DNA from: Pseudopithomyces maydicus | Taxonomy: Eukaryota; Ascomycota; Dothideomycetes; Pleosporales; Didymosphaeriaceae | Direction: 5' to 3' | NCBI GenBank assembly: GCA_026873275.1 | Contig: JANTUC010000001.1 | Coordinates: forward strand, 1,364,001 to 1,428,000 | DNA length: 64,000 nt | Shown: one piece after another, positions 44,948 to 56,001 of the stretch | Numbering within the stretch: position 1 is the first letter of the stretch | How the letters are laid out: the number at the start of each line of letters is the position of its first letter | Position numbers and translations under genes: made by a program | Notes under the pieces: model-generated | What the model saw: only the letters and a program-made list of their open reading frames with translations | Database searches by the model: none | Told to the model about the DNA's origin: nothing

Positions 44948-45959
44948 CGTTGCGCTGATTACATCAGCGAGACCTGACAGGCTCCCTCCCTGGGATTGGT
45001 GGAGGACCCCCTACCTAGGTAATCAAGAACATTTGACAATTAGTGCTACGCCTCATGTTCTACAGGCACTCCGCCACGAGAAAACTCAAGGTTCTGATTC
45101 ACATGTGTAGTCTGCACATGTGATGGTTGCAGTCGTACCGATAATACTATATTTGGATCTTCGAATACAAGAAAACTTAGGGGAAAATCTTAGTAACAAT
45201 ACCTCCTCTTTGCAACCAAGAACACTATCCACTAATTTGGTGGATGGGTATGCTGTTTTCGGAGTCGTAATTTAAGAACCATGTCTCAGAATTCAAATGT
45301 TGCGTGCAGTGTGGGTGCGACGTATGAGACAGCAAAGTTGGCTTGGGGAGCTTTATATCTACGTATATAGTAAGTTATACATACATGCTTATATCGCCAT
45401 TTAACATGGTTAACCTCAGCTTTTAACATAATTAAATCTTCAGAAACAGCAGGGTACCGAGTTACCATCGCTTATCTTATCGATAAGAATAACTCTGTTC
45501 TATGAGATACCGCACGTCTGGGGGATTCGTAGCCAAGGCAACAGACAATCCTAGCTAGGTTCCTCGCGTATTCACGAATATGGCCTAGCGAATGTATCAT
45601 GGACGGCAGAGTCGAATTAAAAAAGGAAAATGCTACAAAAGATGCTCCCCTGGGCAGTTAGCTCGGATTAGTAACCCCTGAGGTGATGTCGCCAGACATC
45701 CGCCGGAATACTTTCCACTTTTTCCACCTAAACTTATTCACCCACACGCCCAGCTTGCGAGCCGCATAAACTGTTCTGACGTAGGATTCGTCAACTGATA
45801 ATTAGTCTAATTCCTGCCAGACACATCATCGGACCCGTCGGCTTCCGTGCCCTGGGGTACCTGGGCTTCGTTAACTGGAGCCTAAATACCGCCAAAACCC
45901 AAATATCATCCATAAGACCACATAGTCTGACATCGAGTACACAGAACATTACAATTAGG
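44948..45959. other. Intergenic, no recognised gene
   Basis: About 1 kb between two divergently transcribed genes (F-box on minus, acetyltransferase-like on plus). No supported open frame or repeat. Confidence 0.5.
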
Positions 45960-47444
45960 ATGAGCGATTTACAAAAGCTTCGGCCTTGCAGTATGTCGTT
46001 CTGAGACGGTTTTTCTGGGACTCCAAAAACTAACACACCATGTAACAGGCCGTTTTGAGCTCTACTCAACGGCTAGGCATGACTTAGGCTTCTTCAAGAA
46101 TGTCGCGTGCGCAGCTACTTACAGCAATCCTTCCTCAAAAGCCCAAGTAAAAGCAATCGTGTACAGTGCTTTGCGTCAAGTAATCGCAAGACATCCCATG
46201 CTGAGTACCATTGCGGTCAACGAAGATAAACCCGACAAGGAGGTCTATTTTGCAAGGCTGGAAACGGTCAATTTGGACAGTTGTGTCGAATTTGTCGGGA
46301 AAAAGACTGTTCCTAGTGATGGCGAAGAAGACGCAGCGCTCGAGCTGTGCCTTCGAGAAGGAATCAACTCGGATTACAAAGGAAGACTTGGCTCGCGTCC
46401 ATTTTGGCACCTCAGGATCATGCTCTCTCAAGAAGACCCTCGTCATTCACCGCAGCATGGTTCTTCCACCATGCTCTCGGTGATGGAGGGTGCGGTCCGA
46501 TCTTTCATCGCACCCTTCTATCTGCCTTGCAGGATGCCTCCGTACCAGGAAAATCTTCAGAACCGCTAGATTCGATTGTTCGCTCCCCATCGACACCACT
46601 TCTCCCTCCCTTTGAAGCACTCCACTCGCATCCGATATCCTGGTCCTTCTTCCTCCGCACCATTCTAGGCCTCATCTTCCCTTCCGTCTTCGATCCTCGT
46701 CCTTCAAAACTCTGGACAGGCCCCCGTGTAGCTGCACCAGACCCGCTTCCCAAGACGAGGGTCCAACTCCTCACTCTGTCTGCCCCAACCACAACACAAC
46801 TGTTGGAGCTTAGCCGTGAAAACAAAACAACCATGCAAGCAACGTTGGAATGCTGCATTGCAACTGCCATCTTCAGCACCGTTCCCGCGGATACCTACGA
46901 CAAGATCATCGCCACGAGCCCCGTCAGTCTACGATCAATAATCAAACAGGACGGCAAGCCTATAGCTGACGACGAGTTCACCATGGCGCTCTCACAGTAC
47001 AATCATACGCACATGCGCGCTTCTCATTCTGCAACGCAATTTCCCTGGGATGAAGCGCGTGCAGTGCGTGCCACTATCCAGGCTGAGCTGGCGAAGAAGG
47101 GTAGCGACAATCCTGTGTCGCTGTTGCGTTATGTGTCAGACATGCACAAATATTACACGGAGAAGATTGGACAAGAGAGAAAAGCCTCGTTTGAACTGTC
47201 GAACTTGGGGGCGATGAAAGCAGAAAAGGGGAGTGAAGGAGGTTGGAAGATTGGTAGATGCGTGTTCAGTCAGAGCGCAAATATTTCTGGGCCACCTATT
47301 TTATGTTCAGCGGTCACTGGCGGCGATGGGAGTTGCGTGTTGTCATTTTCCTGGTTGGAAGGAGTGCTGGGAGAGGAGATGATAAGGGCGGTGGTTGATG
47401 GTGTGAAGAAGCAGGTGGAATTGTTGATTAGCGGGAACAAATGA
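45960..47444 (+). CDS. Alcohol O-acetyltransferase-like protein, one apparent frame break
   Basis: Exon 1 is 45960-45990 and exon 2 is 46049-47444; the 58-nt intron has a GTATGT donor and a CTAAC branch site. The N-terminal reading (KLRPCSRFELYSTARHDLGFF) is typical of the AATase/condensation-like fold. The active-site motif HHALGDG is seen in the following frame. The frames meet near 46437-46450; one added base, for example in the CCC or TT run there, gives about 475 residues reading RPFWHLRIMLSQED then SFTAAWFFHHALGDG. The family transfers acyl groups from acyl-CoA to alcohols, or acts as a sterol or peptide acyltransferase; the substrate is unknown. Second half intact to ISGPPILCSAVTGGDG and the stop. 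Confidence 0.78.
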
Positions 47445-47930
47445 TGTTTAGTGCTAATTTAATCATGCTATTATCAGCCTAATGAAACCCGGTAACTTCA
47501 ATTGTCACCAGTTGAACTCAATTTTCTGACCTTGAGATATTGCTTAAATAAGTCAGTCAAATTAGAGCACTTGTACTCGAAAAATCAAGGGTATGTATAA
47601 TTGTGAAGAACACATCCACTTGGCTTTAACAGCCGTTTTATACCGAAAGTTTTAGACATTGAATGGGGGATGGTTTGATTGTAGTGACATATTTCATAGG
47701 CTGTCTACAGTGACTTCCGTACCATCACTTCACTAGACAAACAGCTGGTTATGGTTCCTGTCGATGAAGAGAAATGTGTGAAATGAACTCATAATTCACT
47801 GTAATGGCAGCTGTGACAGTTTGTGGTATAAATCTGCGCGTAAAGCACTGCCTCACAACGCTATACTGTTACCACACGTCTCTATTTCCTTACCATTATC
47901 ATCACTAGTCATCGATATCATTCATTCATA
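47445..47930. other. Intergenic, no recognised gene
   Basis: 3' flank of the acetyltransferase-like gene and promoter of the next gene. Nothing further seen. Confidence 0.5.
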
Positions 47931-48644
47931 ATGAAGTGGACCTCAAAGAAGAACAAAGTAATCCCAGATGTGGATGAAGATAATCTCGTAACAGACACCT
48001 CCAATCTTTCGCTTCAGCCACATGAATCAACTACAGTAGTTTCACCCGATAAACCAGACTCTGTCCCCATAGAACTTCCACCTACAAGCCATTCAACCAT
48101 TGAATTCGAACGCTTGACTATTTCGGAGCCCTCTCTCCTTCCCCCGTACTCGCCTCCCACGGACCTCACCACCGACCCACCACCCTACTCCCCTCCCCAC
48201 TCAACAAGCCCCTCCCCGACCCCCTCCAAGTCATCCAAGCCACCTAGCAGCTTCACCAAACGCATGAACTCAATGAAATCCGCTGTCGAAGACGGCCGCG
48301 CAACCAGCTTCGCAAAAGCCGCCTGCTCCGGCGGGATGAGAGCGCAAAAGTCGTTCTTCAAGGCCGAGGCCGTCACGCAGGCTGCCAAGACGGGGAACGT
48401 GCCGCTTGTGGCGTTCAACGCGGCGAGGGCTGTGTACAAAGGGGGCAAGGAGGCGAGTAAGACGTGGAAGGAGGCGGAGAAGGGGAGGATAGAGAAGCTA
48501 GAGAAGGAGGGGAAGGTGGGTGGCAAGGAGGGGGTTGTTTTTGTGGAGGGGGAGTGTGTGGAGTGGCTGGTGGAGGAGGACAAGGGGAAGAGGGAGAAGA
48601 AGAAAGAGAAGAAGGTGAAGGAGAGTAAGGGAAAGAATAAATGA
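47931..48644 (+). CDS. Hypothetical Pro-rich protein with PPxY motifs
   Basis: A single exon of 237 codons. The first 110 residues are disordered and rich in Pro, Ser and Thr, with two Tyr-containing motifs, LLPPYSPP and PPPYSPP; the second contains PPPY, which fits the PPxY consensus bound by WW domains such as those of Rsp5-type ubiquitin ligases. A conserved-looking Ala-rich helical part follows (SFTKRMNSMKSAVEDG, GNVPLVAFNAARAVYKGGKEA). The C-terminus is strongly charged and ends in a Lys-rich run. No signal peptide or membrane segment. I do not recognise a named family; a role as an adaptor is inferred from the motifs only. Confidence 0.65.
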   Translation: MKWTSKKNKVIPDVDEDNLVTDTSNLSLQPHESTTVVSPDKPDSVPIELPPTSHSTIEFERLTISEPSLLPPYSPPTDLTTDPPPYSPPHSTSPSPTPSKSSKPPSSFTKRMNSMKSAVEDGRATSFAKAACSGGMRAQKSFFKAEAVTQAAKTGNVPLVAFNAARAVYKGGKEASKTWKEAEKGRIEKLEKEGKVGGKEGVVFVEGECVEWLVEEDKGKREKKKEKKVKESKGKNK

Positions 48645-50621
48645 AGGGGTAGAGCTAGACAAGACGGGGGGCGAGTAGGAAGGGCGATATGGTGGGATGA
48701 ATGATAGTATGAGGTCACTGATGTGCTTGAAGGAGGCAAATTAGCTTTTCAAGTTTGACATGTATTTTCTGAAGTAACCGGGTTCCCGGAGTCTGCACCT
48801 CAACGAGGAACTTTCCAAAGTACGTAAACTTTCCTGCAAGCGGTGTGATAGAAGGTTTCTCACCGTTGGGTAACCCCTGTTCTAGAGAAAAAGAAAAGCC
48901 TCACCTGCATGTGTGAATGATCCACGAAGGATCTCGCCTCCACTGTATGATAGTCAGTCACCGGATTCGAAATCATAGCACACCATGCAAGGGCATGTAC
49001 ACTAGGTAGACAACCATCCATCCAAACAGCCTGGCTCCTCTGCCGGTGGGAATATTGCGATCTACCCCACCGCCACACAGCTTGTTTTGTACGAACCTTG
49101 TGTAACCTCAACATTCATAAAGAGTTTAAAGGATCGCTGCGGATACGCTCGCGTGCCACCTCCAGCCTATAGCTGTCGAAAACGTGTTTGCGCGTGCGAT
49201 GGCCAGGCGGAAGTAGCCATCCGATGTCCAGAACGTTGATGTCGTGTCCTTGTGGATCCAGGAATCCGGTGGCCGTGACACCTACTGAGTTACTAATTGG
49301 GAGAACAGGAGTGACATGCTGGGTGAAGATAAGCAATCAAGCGCGATATTGCTATCAAGTCAAATGAGTGCTCGGTACACACGGAAGTAGATGTTCTGTT
49401 CGTGAATGCTTTTGCTAGCGCCAATTGCGAGTGACGGTACGATGGCACAGGTGCCGTCAATGCATCATAGATGGTAGCAACGCACGTAAAATGGATGAGA
49501 GATAGCGAGTAAGTAATCGTACGGATCAGACTACCCGCAACTGTCGGGCGATTCGCACGAAATCTCTCGGCCGCCGGGGGGTGTTCACTCCGCGTTCCAT
49601 GGAGAGGTAGTATCCGCGGTCTGGACATGAACAGACCACGCGGAGTTTGCACAGAATTCGGCAGTTACCGGCTCCCGGACACGCCGTGCATGTTGGTCCA
49701 CTGTTTTTCCCGCGATATGTTTGATTGGCACGGGGGGCATTAGTCGATCCCTCCTTTTTTTCCAGAAGACATAGCCCTGGATACGGAGATAACGACCTTC
49801 TCGAACGATCAGTCAAGTACCCCACGATGATGAACTCACCAGGTAAGCGCGAATGCTGGGTGGCTTGCGCCATTGCGTTACGTGAGGGAGCTATCGGGGC
49901 ACTTGTATCTCACGAATTGACGAGTACGTCTAGCCCAGGGACCAAGACGCTACTTGACTTCGAATCACCGATTCGCAAAAAAGCAGAAAAAACCGGCATT
50001 GTGGAAGCGCTAATGGTAGCGACTAGCCCATGTCCTGGTCGAGTACCGATGTCTCATGCATGGGAAATTGATGGCTGATCGTTCACTCCCATCTTCGCCC
50101 AAACGCCTGTTCTCGGATGCACCGCCTGACAACCATCGTGCGTCCCCTTAGTTAGCGTCCATGACAGTCGGGACTCGGAACAGTGATGCAGGGCATGGAT
50201 CGACGCCGTTGACGCGCGGAAATTTCTGGCTAGCCGCCCGGTAAACCATCGCAGCACGCGCCTAGCCAACCGCTGGAAGTTAAATGCTAAATACGGTAAT
50301 TGTACGTATTAGCTTGAAGTGTTGTTCGCGCACGTGTTAAGGAGAGCTGTGACAGCTAGACATTACATTTCAGATCTCCACACCAGGATCATGGTGATCG
50401 TTTGCCGCGCAAACGGCGAAACCCCACGAATAGTCTAGGGCCGGCGAGATGTTCAAACGCCAGGCCAGATCCTATCGGTAGCCCGCGGCAGCGGCAACAT
50501 AGTGCGCGTCAAGCGCATGAGCGCTCCACATGGTATGTAAAGGAAGCCCAGTCGCCCGGGTCTGTGGCTCTGCGACTCTTTGCATCAATTTGTGTGGCTA
50601 CTCTGTTCCATTACCACGACC
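48645..50621. other. Gene-free stretch upstream of the terpene cyclase
   Basis: Nearly 2 kb with only short overlapping frames, none with recognisable content. No repeats were noticed. It includes the promoter of the cyclase gene. Confidence 0.45.
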
Positions 50622-51952
50622 ATGGACTTCAGCCACTCCGACATTCTGGCTCCCGGCTCCTACAGAGACGACGGCCTTGCGAACAAGATCCCCTTGAGAA
50701 TACACAAGGATCCATACAAGGAAATCGCAGGCACACTTCGCGCTCAACGAGACTGGAACGAACATGTGAGCCCAGTGGTTGACTACCAAGGGGGTTTGGG
50801 AGATCTTTTCAGTTTCATTCGTGTCACCATTCCGGAATGTCTACCTGAGCGTTTGGAGATAATCTCCTACGCCAACGAGTATGCTTTTCTTTACGATGGT
50901 ATGTCTTTCCACGTGACGAGTATCGCCGTCTCGCCACTAACGTTTCAAAGACGAGATGGAGAACTTGGACCTCAAGAACGTAAGAAGCATAGATCAATAC
51001 CGAAACATAGCAACTAACCAGAGTTAGTTCAAGGAAGGTCGTGATGACATGCTTCACGTCTTCGGCTCTGACGCCCTCAATTCACAAGTCACCGAGCAAG
51101 TTCGCCCAGAGAAGAAACTACAGGCACAGATTCTTGCCGAGATGATGTCAATCGACCGCCCCCGTGCGATTACCACCATGAAAGCATGGGCGAAGTTCGT
51201 CGACCTCGCATCTCGGACTCGCTCCGAGCCCTTCTCAACGCTGGACGAGTATGTCCCAAGCCGAGCCATTGACGCCGGCGAACTGTAAGTAAACTTACCT
51301 TTCAGATTGCATGAAATATCATCCCCGCTGACACGATTCGACCTGAAGCTTCTGGTATGGTATGCTCACCTTCGCCATGGCACTCACCATCCCTACCTCT
51401 GAGCTCGACCTTTGCATGAAGCTCGCACGCCCAGGCTACGCAGCCATTAGCCTGACTAACGACCTCTACTCGTGGCGCAAAGAATACGAGGATGCTCAAA
51501 AGGCAGGGCAAGACTACGTCTTCAACGCTGTCTGGGTCATCATGCAGGAACGCGGTTGCAGCGAGAAGGCCGCCATCCAGATCTGCCGCGAGGAGATCAA
51601 GCGATACTTCTCTGAGTTCGAAGACACTTTACAAAGTCCCGAGACCAAAGCGTTGTCCAAGGACACTCAGACCTATCTACATGCCGTGCGGCTGAGTCAT
51701 GTTGGGAACTTGGTGTGGAGCATTTACTGCCCGCGGTATCAACGTGGAGTGTACGTCATTCCGTCTTCGGAGCTTTTTTCTAGACTGACACGTGTGTACA
51801 GCAACCAGGTGCTCGCCCCACAGATCGTACAGACTGGCGCATCGCGCGTATTCGGCATGGTGCTCAAGCTGCTCCTCTCGCCGTTTCAGCATGTCTTCTA
51901 CGTTGGACGGCGTCTCTTCCGTTTGCAGAAGCTTGCGCGCCTTGTTACCTAG
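50622..51952 (+). CDS. Class I terpene cyclase, fusicoccadiene/ophiobolin-synthase type, cyclase domain only
   Basis: Exons 50622-50898, 50951-50979, 51028-51284, 51349-51750 and 51802-51952 give 371 residues. The last intron (51 nt, GTACGT donor, CTGAC branch) is in frame and could be retained. The Asp-rich motif DDEME is at 92-96 and the NSE motif NDLYSWRKE at 225-233, both needed to bind Mg-diphosphate. Flanking blocks (IPERLE-like CLPERLEIISYANEYAFLYD, ITTMKAWAKFVDLASR, AIDAGELFWYGMLTF, GNLVWSIYCPRYQ) match the N-terminal cyclase domain of fungal bifunctional di- and sesterterpene synthases. The C-terminal prenyltransferase domain of those enzymes is absent; instead a short basic tail ends the protein. 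It would have to use a prenyl diphosphate made elsewhere. Confidence 0.87.
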
Positions 51953-52587
51953 CGGCCATCTCATCTGGCTCTCTCTCCTTGCGACCCATATTTCCTTACG
52001 TTATATGATACCACACCACCATTGTACATTCACTGCATGGTGACGGCGAATGGCGCTACGGGTAATCGTCTGCCATGGCGACTGGTGTTTTCTTTTTTCT
52101 TGTTCGTCTTCCTTCTTGGGTGCCTTAATCTAGAGGACGGGGCGGCGTGTGGGGAGTGAGGCTGCATGTATACCCAAATGCACATCAGGATGAATGGTGT
52201 CATCGTTAATGATAATCGGTGGAAGTGAGTGAGCAAAAGGTTACTCTATTGTTCTGTCTGTATCTGCTATCTAGAATTAAAGTAACTTGTATGGTTATAA
52301 GACGCCGATATAATAAACTTGCAACTATAATGCGATGTAGGGAACGCGCGATTATGAATACAAGTGAAATCGAAGCGAAAAACAGATATACAAGTTTGAG
52401 ATGGCGTACGCAATGGCGAAATGTTATTCATAATATAGACAGAAGGAAGAGATGGAGCACTTCAAACTTGCGCACCCGACCCAAAAAATGCCAGATATCA
52501 GACACTATCCCCCTAACTCTATTCACTGTAAAAAAAATACCAAGTCTCGCTCGATCGTATCAATCATATCTGTAGATTTTGTAGATT
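51953..52587. other. Intergenic between convergent genes
   Basis: 3' flanks of the cyclase and the Zn2Cys6 regulator. AT-rich around 52,230-52,570; no supported gene. Confidence 0.5.
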
Positions 52588-54009
52588 TCAACCCAATGTA
52601 AAAGACCAGTCCCATTCCTGCAAAACTTCTTCCCAGTCACGCTTCTGGTCGCCGTTCAACGCCGGGCGCCAGACTTCCTCAAGCACTTTCTGCACATTGC
52701 TCACGTTCTCGTAGCAGTTTCTTGCCTGGATTTCCGCCAGACGCTTGAACATCTTCATGATCTCTGGCTCGTTATCGAGCTCTGCACCCGCGAGGAATAT
52801 CGGATATAATAGGCTAGATTCTGCCGGACTGCCGGGTGGAATTCGCGAGATAAATTCCATCGCACGGCTTGCGCAGGACGACACGAGCACCTTATGTGCA
52901 GGCGACGTGCGGTAGAGCTGGATGAGGGCAGCGAGGCGATACGACTCGGCAAGGGCGATGAGGTCGAGGGCAATAGCAATGTCAAGGCCGGGAACACCGA
53001 TAGGGCTGTCGTATGTCCATTGCTGAATATCGCGTTCGATTACGGCGAAAGCAGCCTCTGAAATTTGGGGGAAGGCTGGATTGGTGGAGCTCACGTACTG
53101 GATGCGAGAGATGAGTTTGCAGAGATAGTAGTTAATGCCCATGAGAGGGTCGACTGTTAGGGGAGCGGCCGGCTCGTGGGTAAGGGACAGGTCATCATAT
53201 ACGAAGAGAGATTCATTCTTAGAGACGCGGGCCATGAGGGAGGCCATGGCATTGTGGTAAGTGAAGTGCCGGCGGAGGGAGTCTAGCTCCCAGGAATTGT
53301 TGGAATCGGGCAACCGGTTGAGAATGCCGCGGACGCACTTCATTTGAGAAAGCCACCTGGTGCTCTTGTCGCCGTTTAAGGCTTCGAGGCCGACAAGTAG
53401 CAAGATGATGCCGATGACCTGGAAGGCATCGCGGGGTGGGCCACCGGTATCTGGGACGCGGTCTGCGAGGAAGGCATGGCACTTGCGCTGGTGCTTGGCG
53501 GAAACGCTGCGGAGGTGCTGCGCCCGGTCCTTGGTTGCGGTCCGTCTCGCGAGTTGGGCTGAGGATAGTGCGAGGATGGCATCCAACATACCGTCGCACT
53601 CAAAAGCCCAGGGTATGTACAGGCTTGTGTAGAAGCTCGAGGCAGTAGTTGCAACGGACACGCTTGGTATGAAGGCCTCGACATAATAGCGTAGCAAGTG
53701 TTTTCTTAGTCCTAGTTCGTCTCCTGGAAGGGCATCCCACGGATCCAACGAAGGCTGCAGAGGTCCGAGCGGGGACTCTGCAGAGCTGTCGCTTTCCTGG
53801 CCAGCAGAGGCCTCGATGGCGAGCCGGCGTGGGGCCTGATACTCGCATGTCAGATTCAGTCGGACACAGTTCTGGCAGTCGGGGCGCTGCCCGTCGCATC
53901 GTTTTCGACGGGCTCGACATGTCAGACAACCTTGTCGGGAGCGGGGTGCGAATTTGCGCTGTCGGACACGGGGTTCACCCATTTTGGAGTGGTGGCAGGA
54001 GACGCTCAT
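52588..54009 (-). CDS. Zn(II)2Cys6 transcription factor
   Basis: A single exon of 473 codons. The binuclear zinc cluster reads CLTCRARRKRCDGQRPDC followed by QNCVRLNLTC, i.e. CX2CX6CX6CX2CX6C, at about residues 28-56, with basic residues in front (RQRKFAPRSRQG). The remainder is the usual helical fungal-type regulatory domain (ALPGDELGLRKHLLRYYVEAF, then ILALSSAQLARRTATKDR). It lies convergent to the terpene cyclase, 635 bp away, so it could be a pathway-specific activator, but convergent placement is not strong evidence. A second in-frame ATG (53979) would shorten the N-terminus by ten residues. Nuclear. Confidence 0.88.
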   Translation of the reverse strand: MSVSCHHSKMGEPRVRQRKFAPRSRQGCLTCRARRKRCDGQRPDCQNCVRLNLTCEYQAPRRLAIEASAGQESDSSAESPLGPLQPSLDPWDALPGDELGLRKHLLRYYVEAFIPSVSVATTASSFYTSLYIPWAFECDGMLDAILALSSAQLARRTATKDRAQHLRSVSAKHQRKCHAFLADRVPDTGGPPRDAFQVIGIILLLVGLEALNGDKSTRWLSQMKCVRGILNRLPDSNNSWELDSLRRHFTYHNAMASLMARVSKNESLFVYDDLSLTHEPAAPLTVDPLMGINYYLCKLISRIQYVSSTNPAFPQISEAAFAVIERDIQQWTYDSPIGVPGLDIAIALDLIALAESYRLAALIQLYRTSPAHKVLVSSCASRAMEFISRIPPGSPAESSLLYPIFLAGAELDNEPEIMKMFKRLAEIQARNCYENVSNVQKVLEEVWRPALNGDQKRDWEEVLQEWDWSFTLG

Positions 54010-55743
54010 GCATAGTTACAGTATGGCACCGCTATGCACGGGATGGAGCATCTTCCCGCCCGGTGGTAGTCGTCTAGAGTTGGGTGAATTGAAGTAGAGA
54101 AAAGGTGGAGAGAACCAAGACGAGGATCATGGGGAACAATGCACGGGCCAACGCTACTGCACATAGTGGGGTGCGCCTTCCCTCCCAGCCCAGGACGACG
54201 CCCTGATCACCGCCCTGATCCACGCCCTCACCGCTGGACCAGCCCTCCTGCAGAAGAAGACGATCGCCGTCGTACCTCGCTGCTTTGCCGTCTTTTTGGC
54301 TCGTCCATGTCTTGTGGACCGTTGCTCGTGCTTGCAAGCACACACTGCGAGGAGCGAGCATCTCGTATCGGGCCGGCACCGGTGATTTCTCAGCTGCCTA
54401 GTTGTTCTTATCACATCTGCCCGTCGCACTGCTATATGGATGGGCCTATAGACAACCGTCAGATGTAGTCACTGCTATCTCGGTCAAGCAACATGACGTA
54501 TATTGACAGCACCAAACACTTGTGCTACGGCAGCTGACCAGTTGACACGGGAGTCGTAAAGTGCCTAATGGATTTATCAGCAGCGAAAGCTGAGCTCTCT
54601 GCCAGTACATGGCTTGCTTGACCGGTGACTTGTCCAAGATATTGTCCAAGACAACACAATCGTATACGCTGCGCCTGGTTATACCGAAGCACGACTACCA
54701 ACGTGCAAAGTCCTCGGTGTGTGGTATACCGTACGTCGTACTATAGACTACTGTACGAACGAAGCACGTAGACGTGTTCACCACGCAAATACAGCCGATA
54801 GAAGTAGGTTAGCCGAACACAAACATAACGGGCAGTTGAGCCATGAGCGCTTACATCAGCAATCTTCGTCGAAAACGACTGCATCGTCCCTGGTTGCGAT
54901 TGAAGCAGCTGAATGGCATCAATATATTTGAAATCAAACGCGCGCACGCCAAACGCCCATTATTCATCACATCGTGAACCTTCCTTCACCTCCAGCCTTC
55001 ACATTTGAGTCATACATGTCACTCCCCAGGGCGCGCGCGCTAGAACCAACGTTCAACACGATGATAGATCAGGTCCGTGCGGAGGGCGCGCATCTCGCAC
55101 GTACTCTTCCACAAGCGACCTTTCTTATTGAATCGACCAATGATAGCCGTCAGCGTGATCCAATTCCTGAAATATCCGCGGACCCTGGCTGACGCTATGT
55201 AATCACGCGAGGAACATGATTGGTCTGGCGTCTAAGTGTACTTGGTTAGAATTGCGCATCGTTTGACATGGAAGGCGTAAGAGCGGCTCGGGAAACAGAG
55301 TGGACGACGCTCGTCATGGGGGACACCGTACTTGAGGCCGAAATAGGAGGCTGAACGAGAGTGAGCTCATGAGCGTATAAAAAGACTGGGCCCATTGTCT
55401 CATGTCCACATCATCATATCAATCAATCAATCATCGGTCCACAGAATACTAGGTCCACGCAATACTAGACCCACTTCTACCATAAGAATCGATTACTTTG
55501 TCGGTTTCATTGCCAATACTCGAGCTTCCTCAATCACCAGAACATTGAACACATCGGCTCGAAATACCACAAAAGGTCGACTAAGCAACTCGGCTCCTCA
55601 ACACAGCCCGACACCACCATAAATATCAAATTCTCACATCAACGCATCTGAATTGGCTCTCAACTATCAATCATCTACCATCTACCATCAAAAGAATACT
55701 CACCCCCCTTATTTACGTCCCAACCGCCTAAAATCCTTCCACA
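54010..55743. other. Intergenic, promoter of the small-protein gene at its end
   Basis: No recognised gene in 1.7 kb. A TATA element (TATAAAA) at 55376-55382 lies about 360 bp before the small ORF that follows, which would give it a long 5' UTR with an AATC-rich leader. Confidence 0.45.
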
Positions 55744-56001
55744 ATGTCGTCCTACGCCTCATCCACCACCACCCGCTCCTCAATCGACACCACCAAGTCC
55801 GGCAAAACTACATCCAACGAACTCCTCATCGGATCCCCCATTTTGATGCCCCCCGTCGCAAAGCCATCCAGCAAGACGAGACAGGCCTGGGAGTTCGTAA
55901 AGAGGCACGCAAGGGAACACCATGAGAGCGTCAATGCCGCTTATGCGACCTACTACGGAGCTGGACAGATGAGCAGAAACAACGCTAGGGTTGAGAAATA
56001 A
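55744..56001 (+). CDS. Small hypothetical protein
   Basis: 85 codons in a single exon with an ATG in good context (CACAATGTC). The N-terminus is Ser/Thr-rich; the second half (SSKTRQAWEFVKRHAREHHESVNAAYATYYGAG) is a well-formed amphipathic helix with aromatic and His residues. A TATA element lies upstream and the leader resembles an expressed fungal 5' UTR. No known family is recognised and there is no signal peptide. It could be a stress-response or conidium-type small protein, but that is only a guess. Confidence 0.6.
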   Translation: MSSYASSTTTRSSIDTTKSGKTTSNELLIGSPILMPPVAKPSSKTRQAWEFVKRHAREHHESVNAAYATYYGAGQMSRNNARVEK

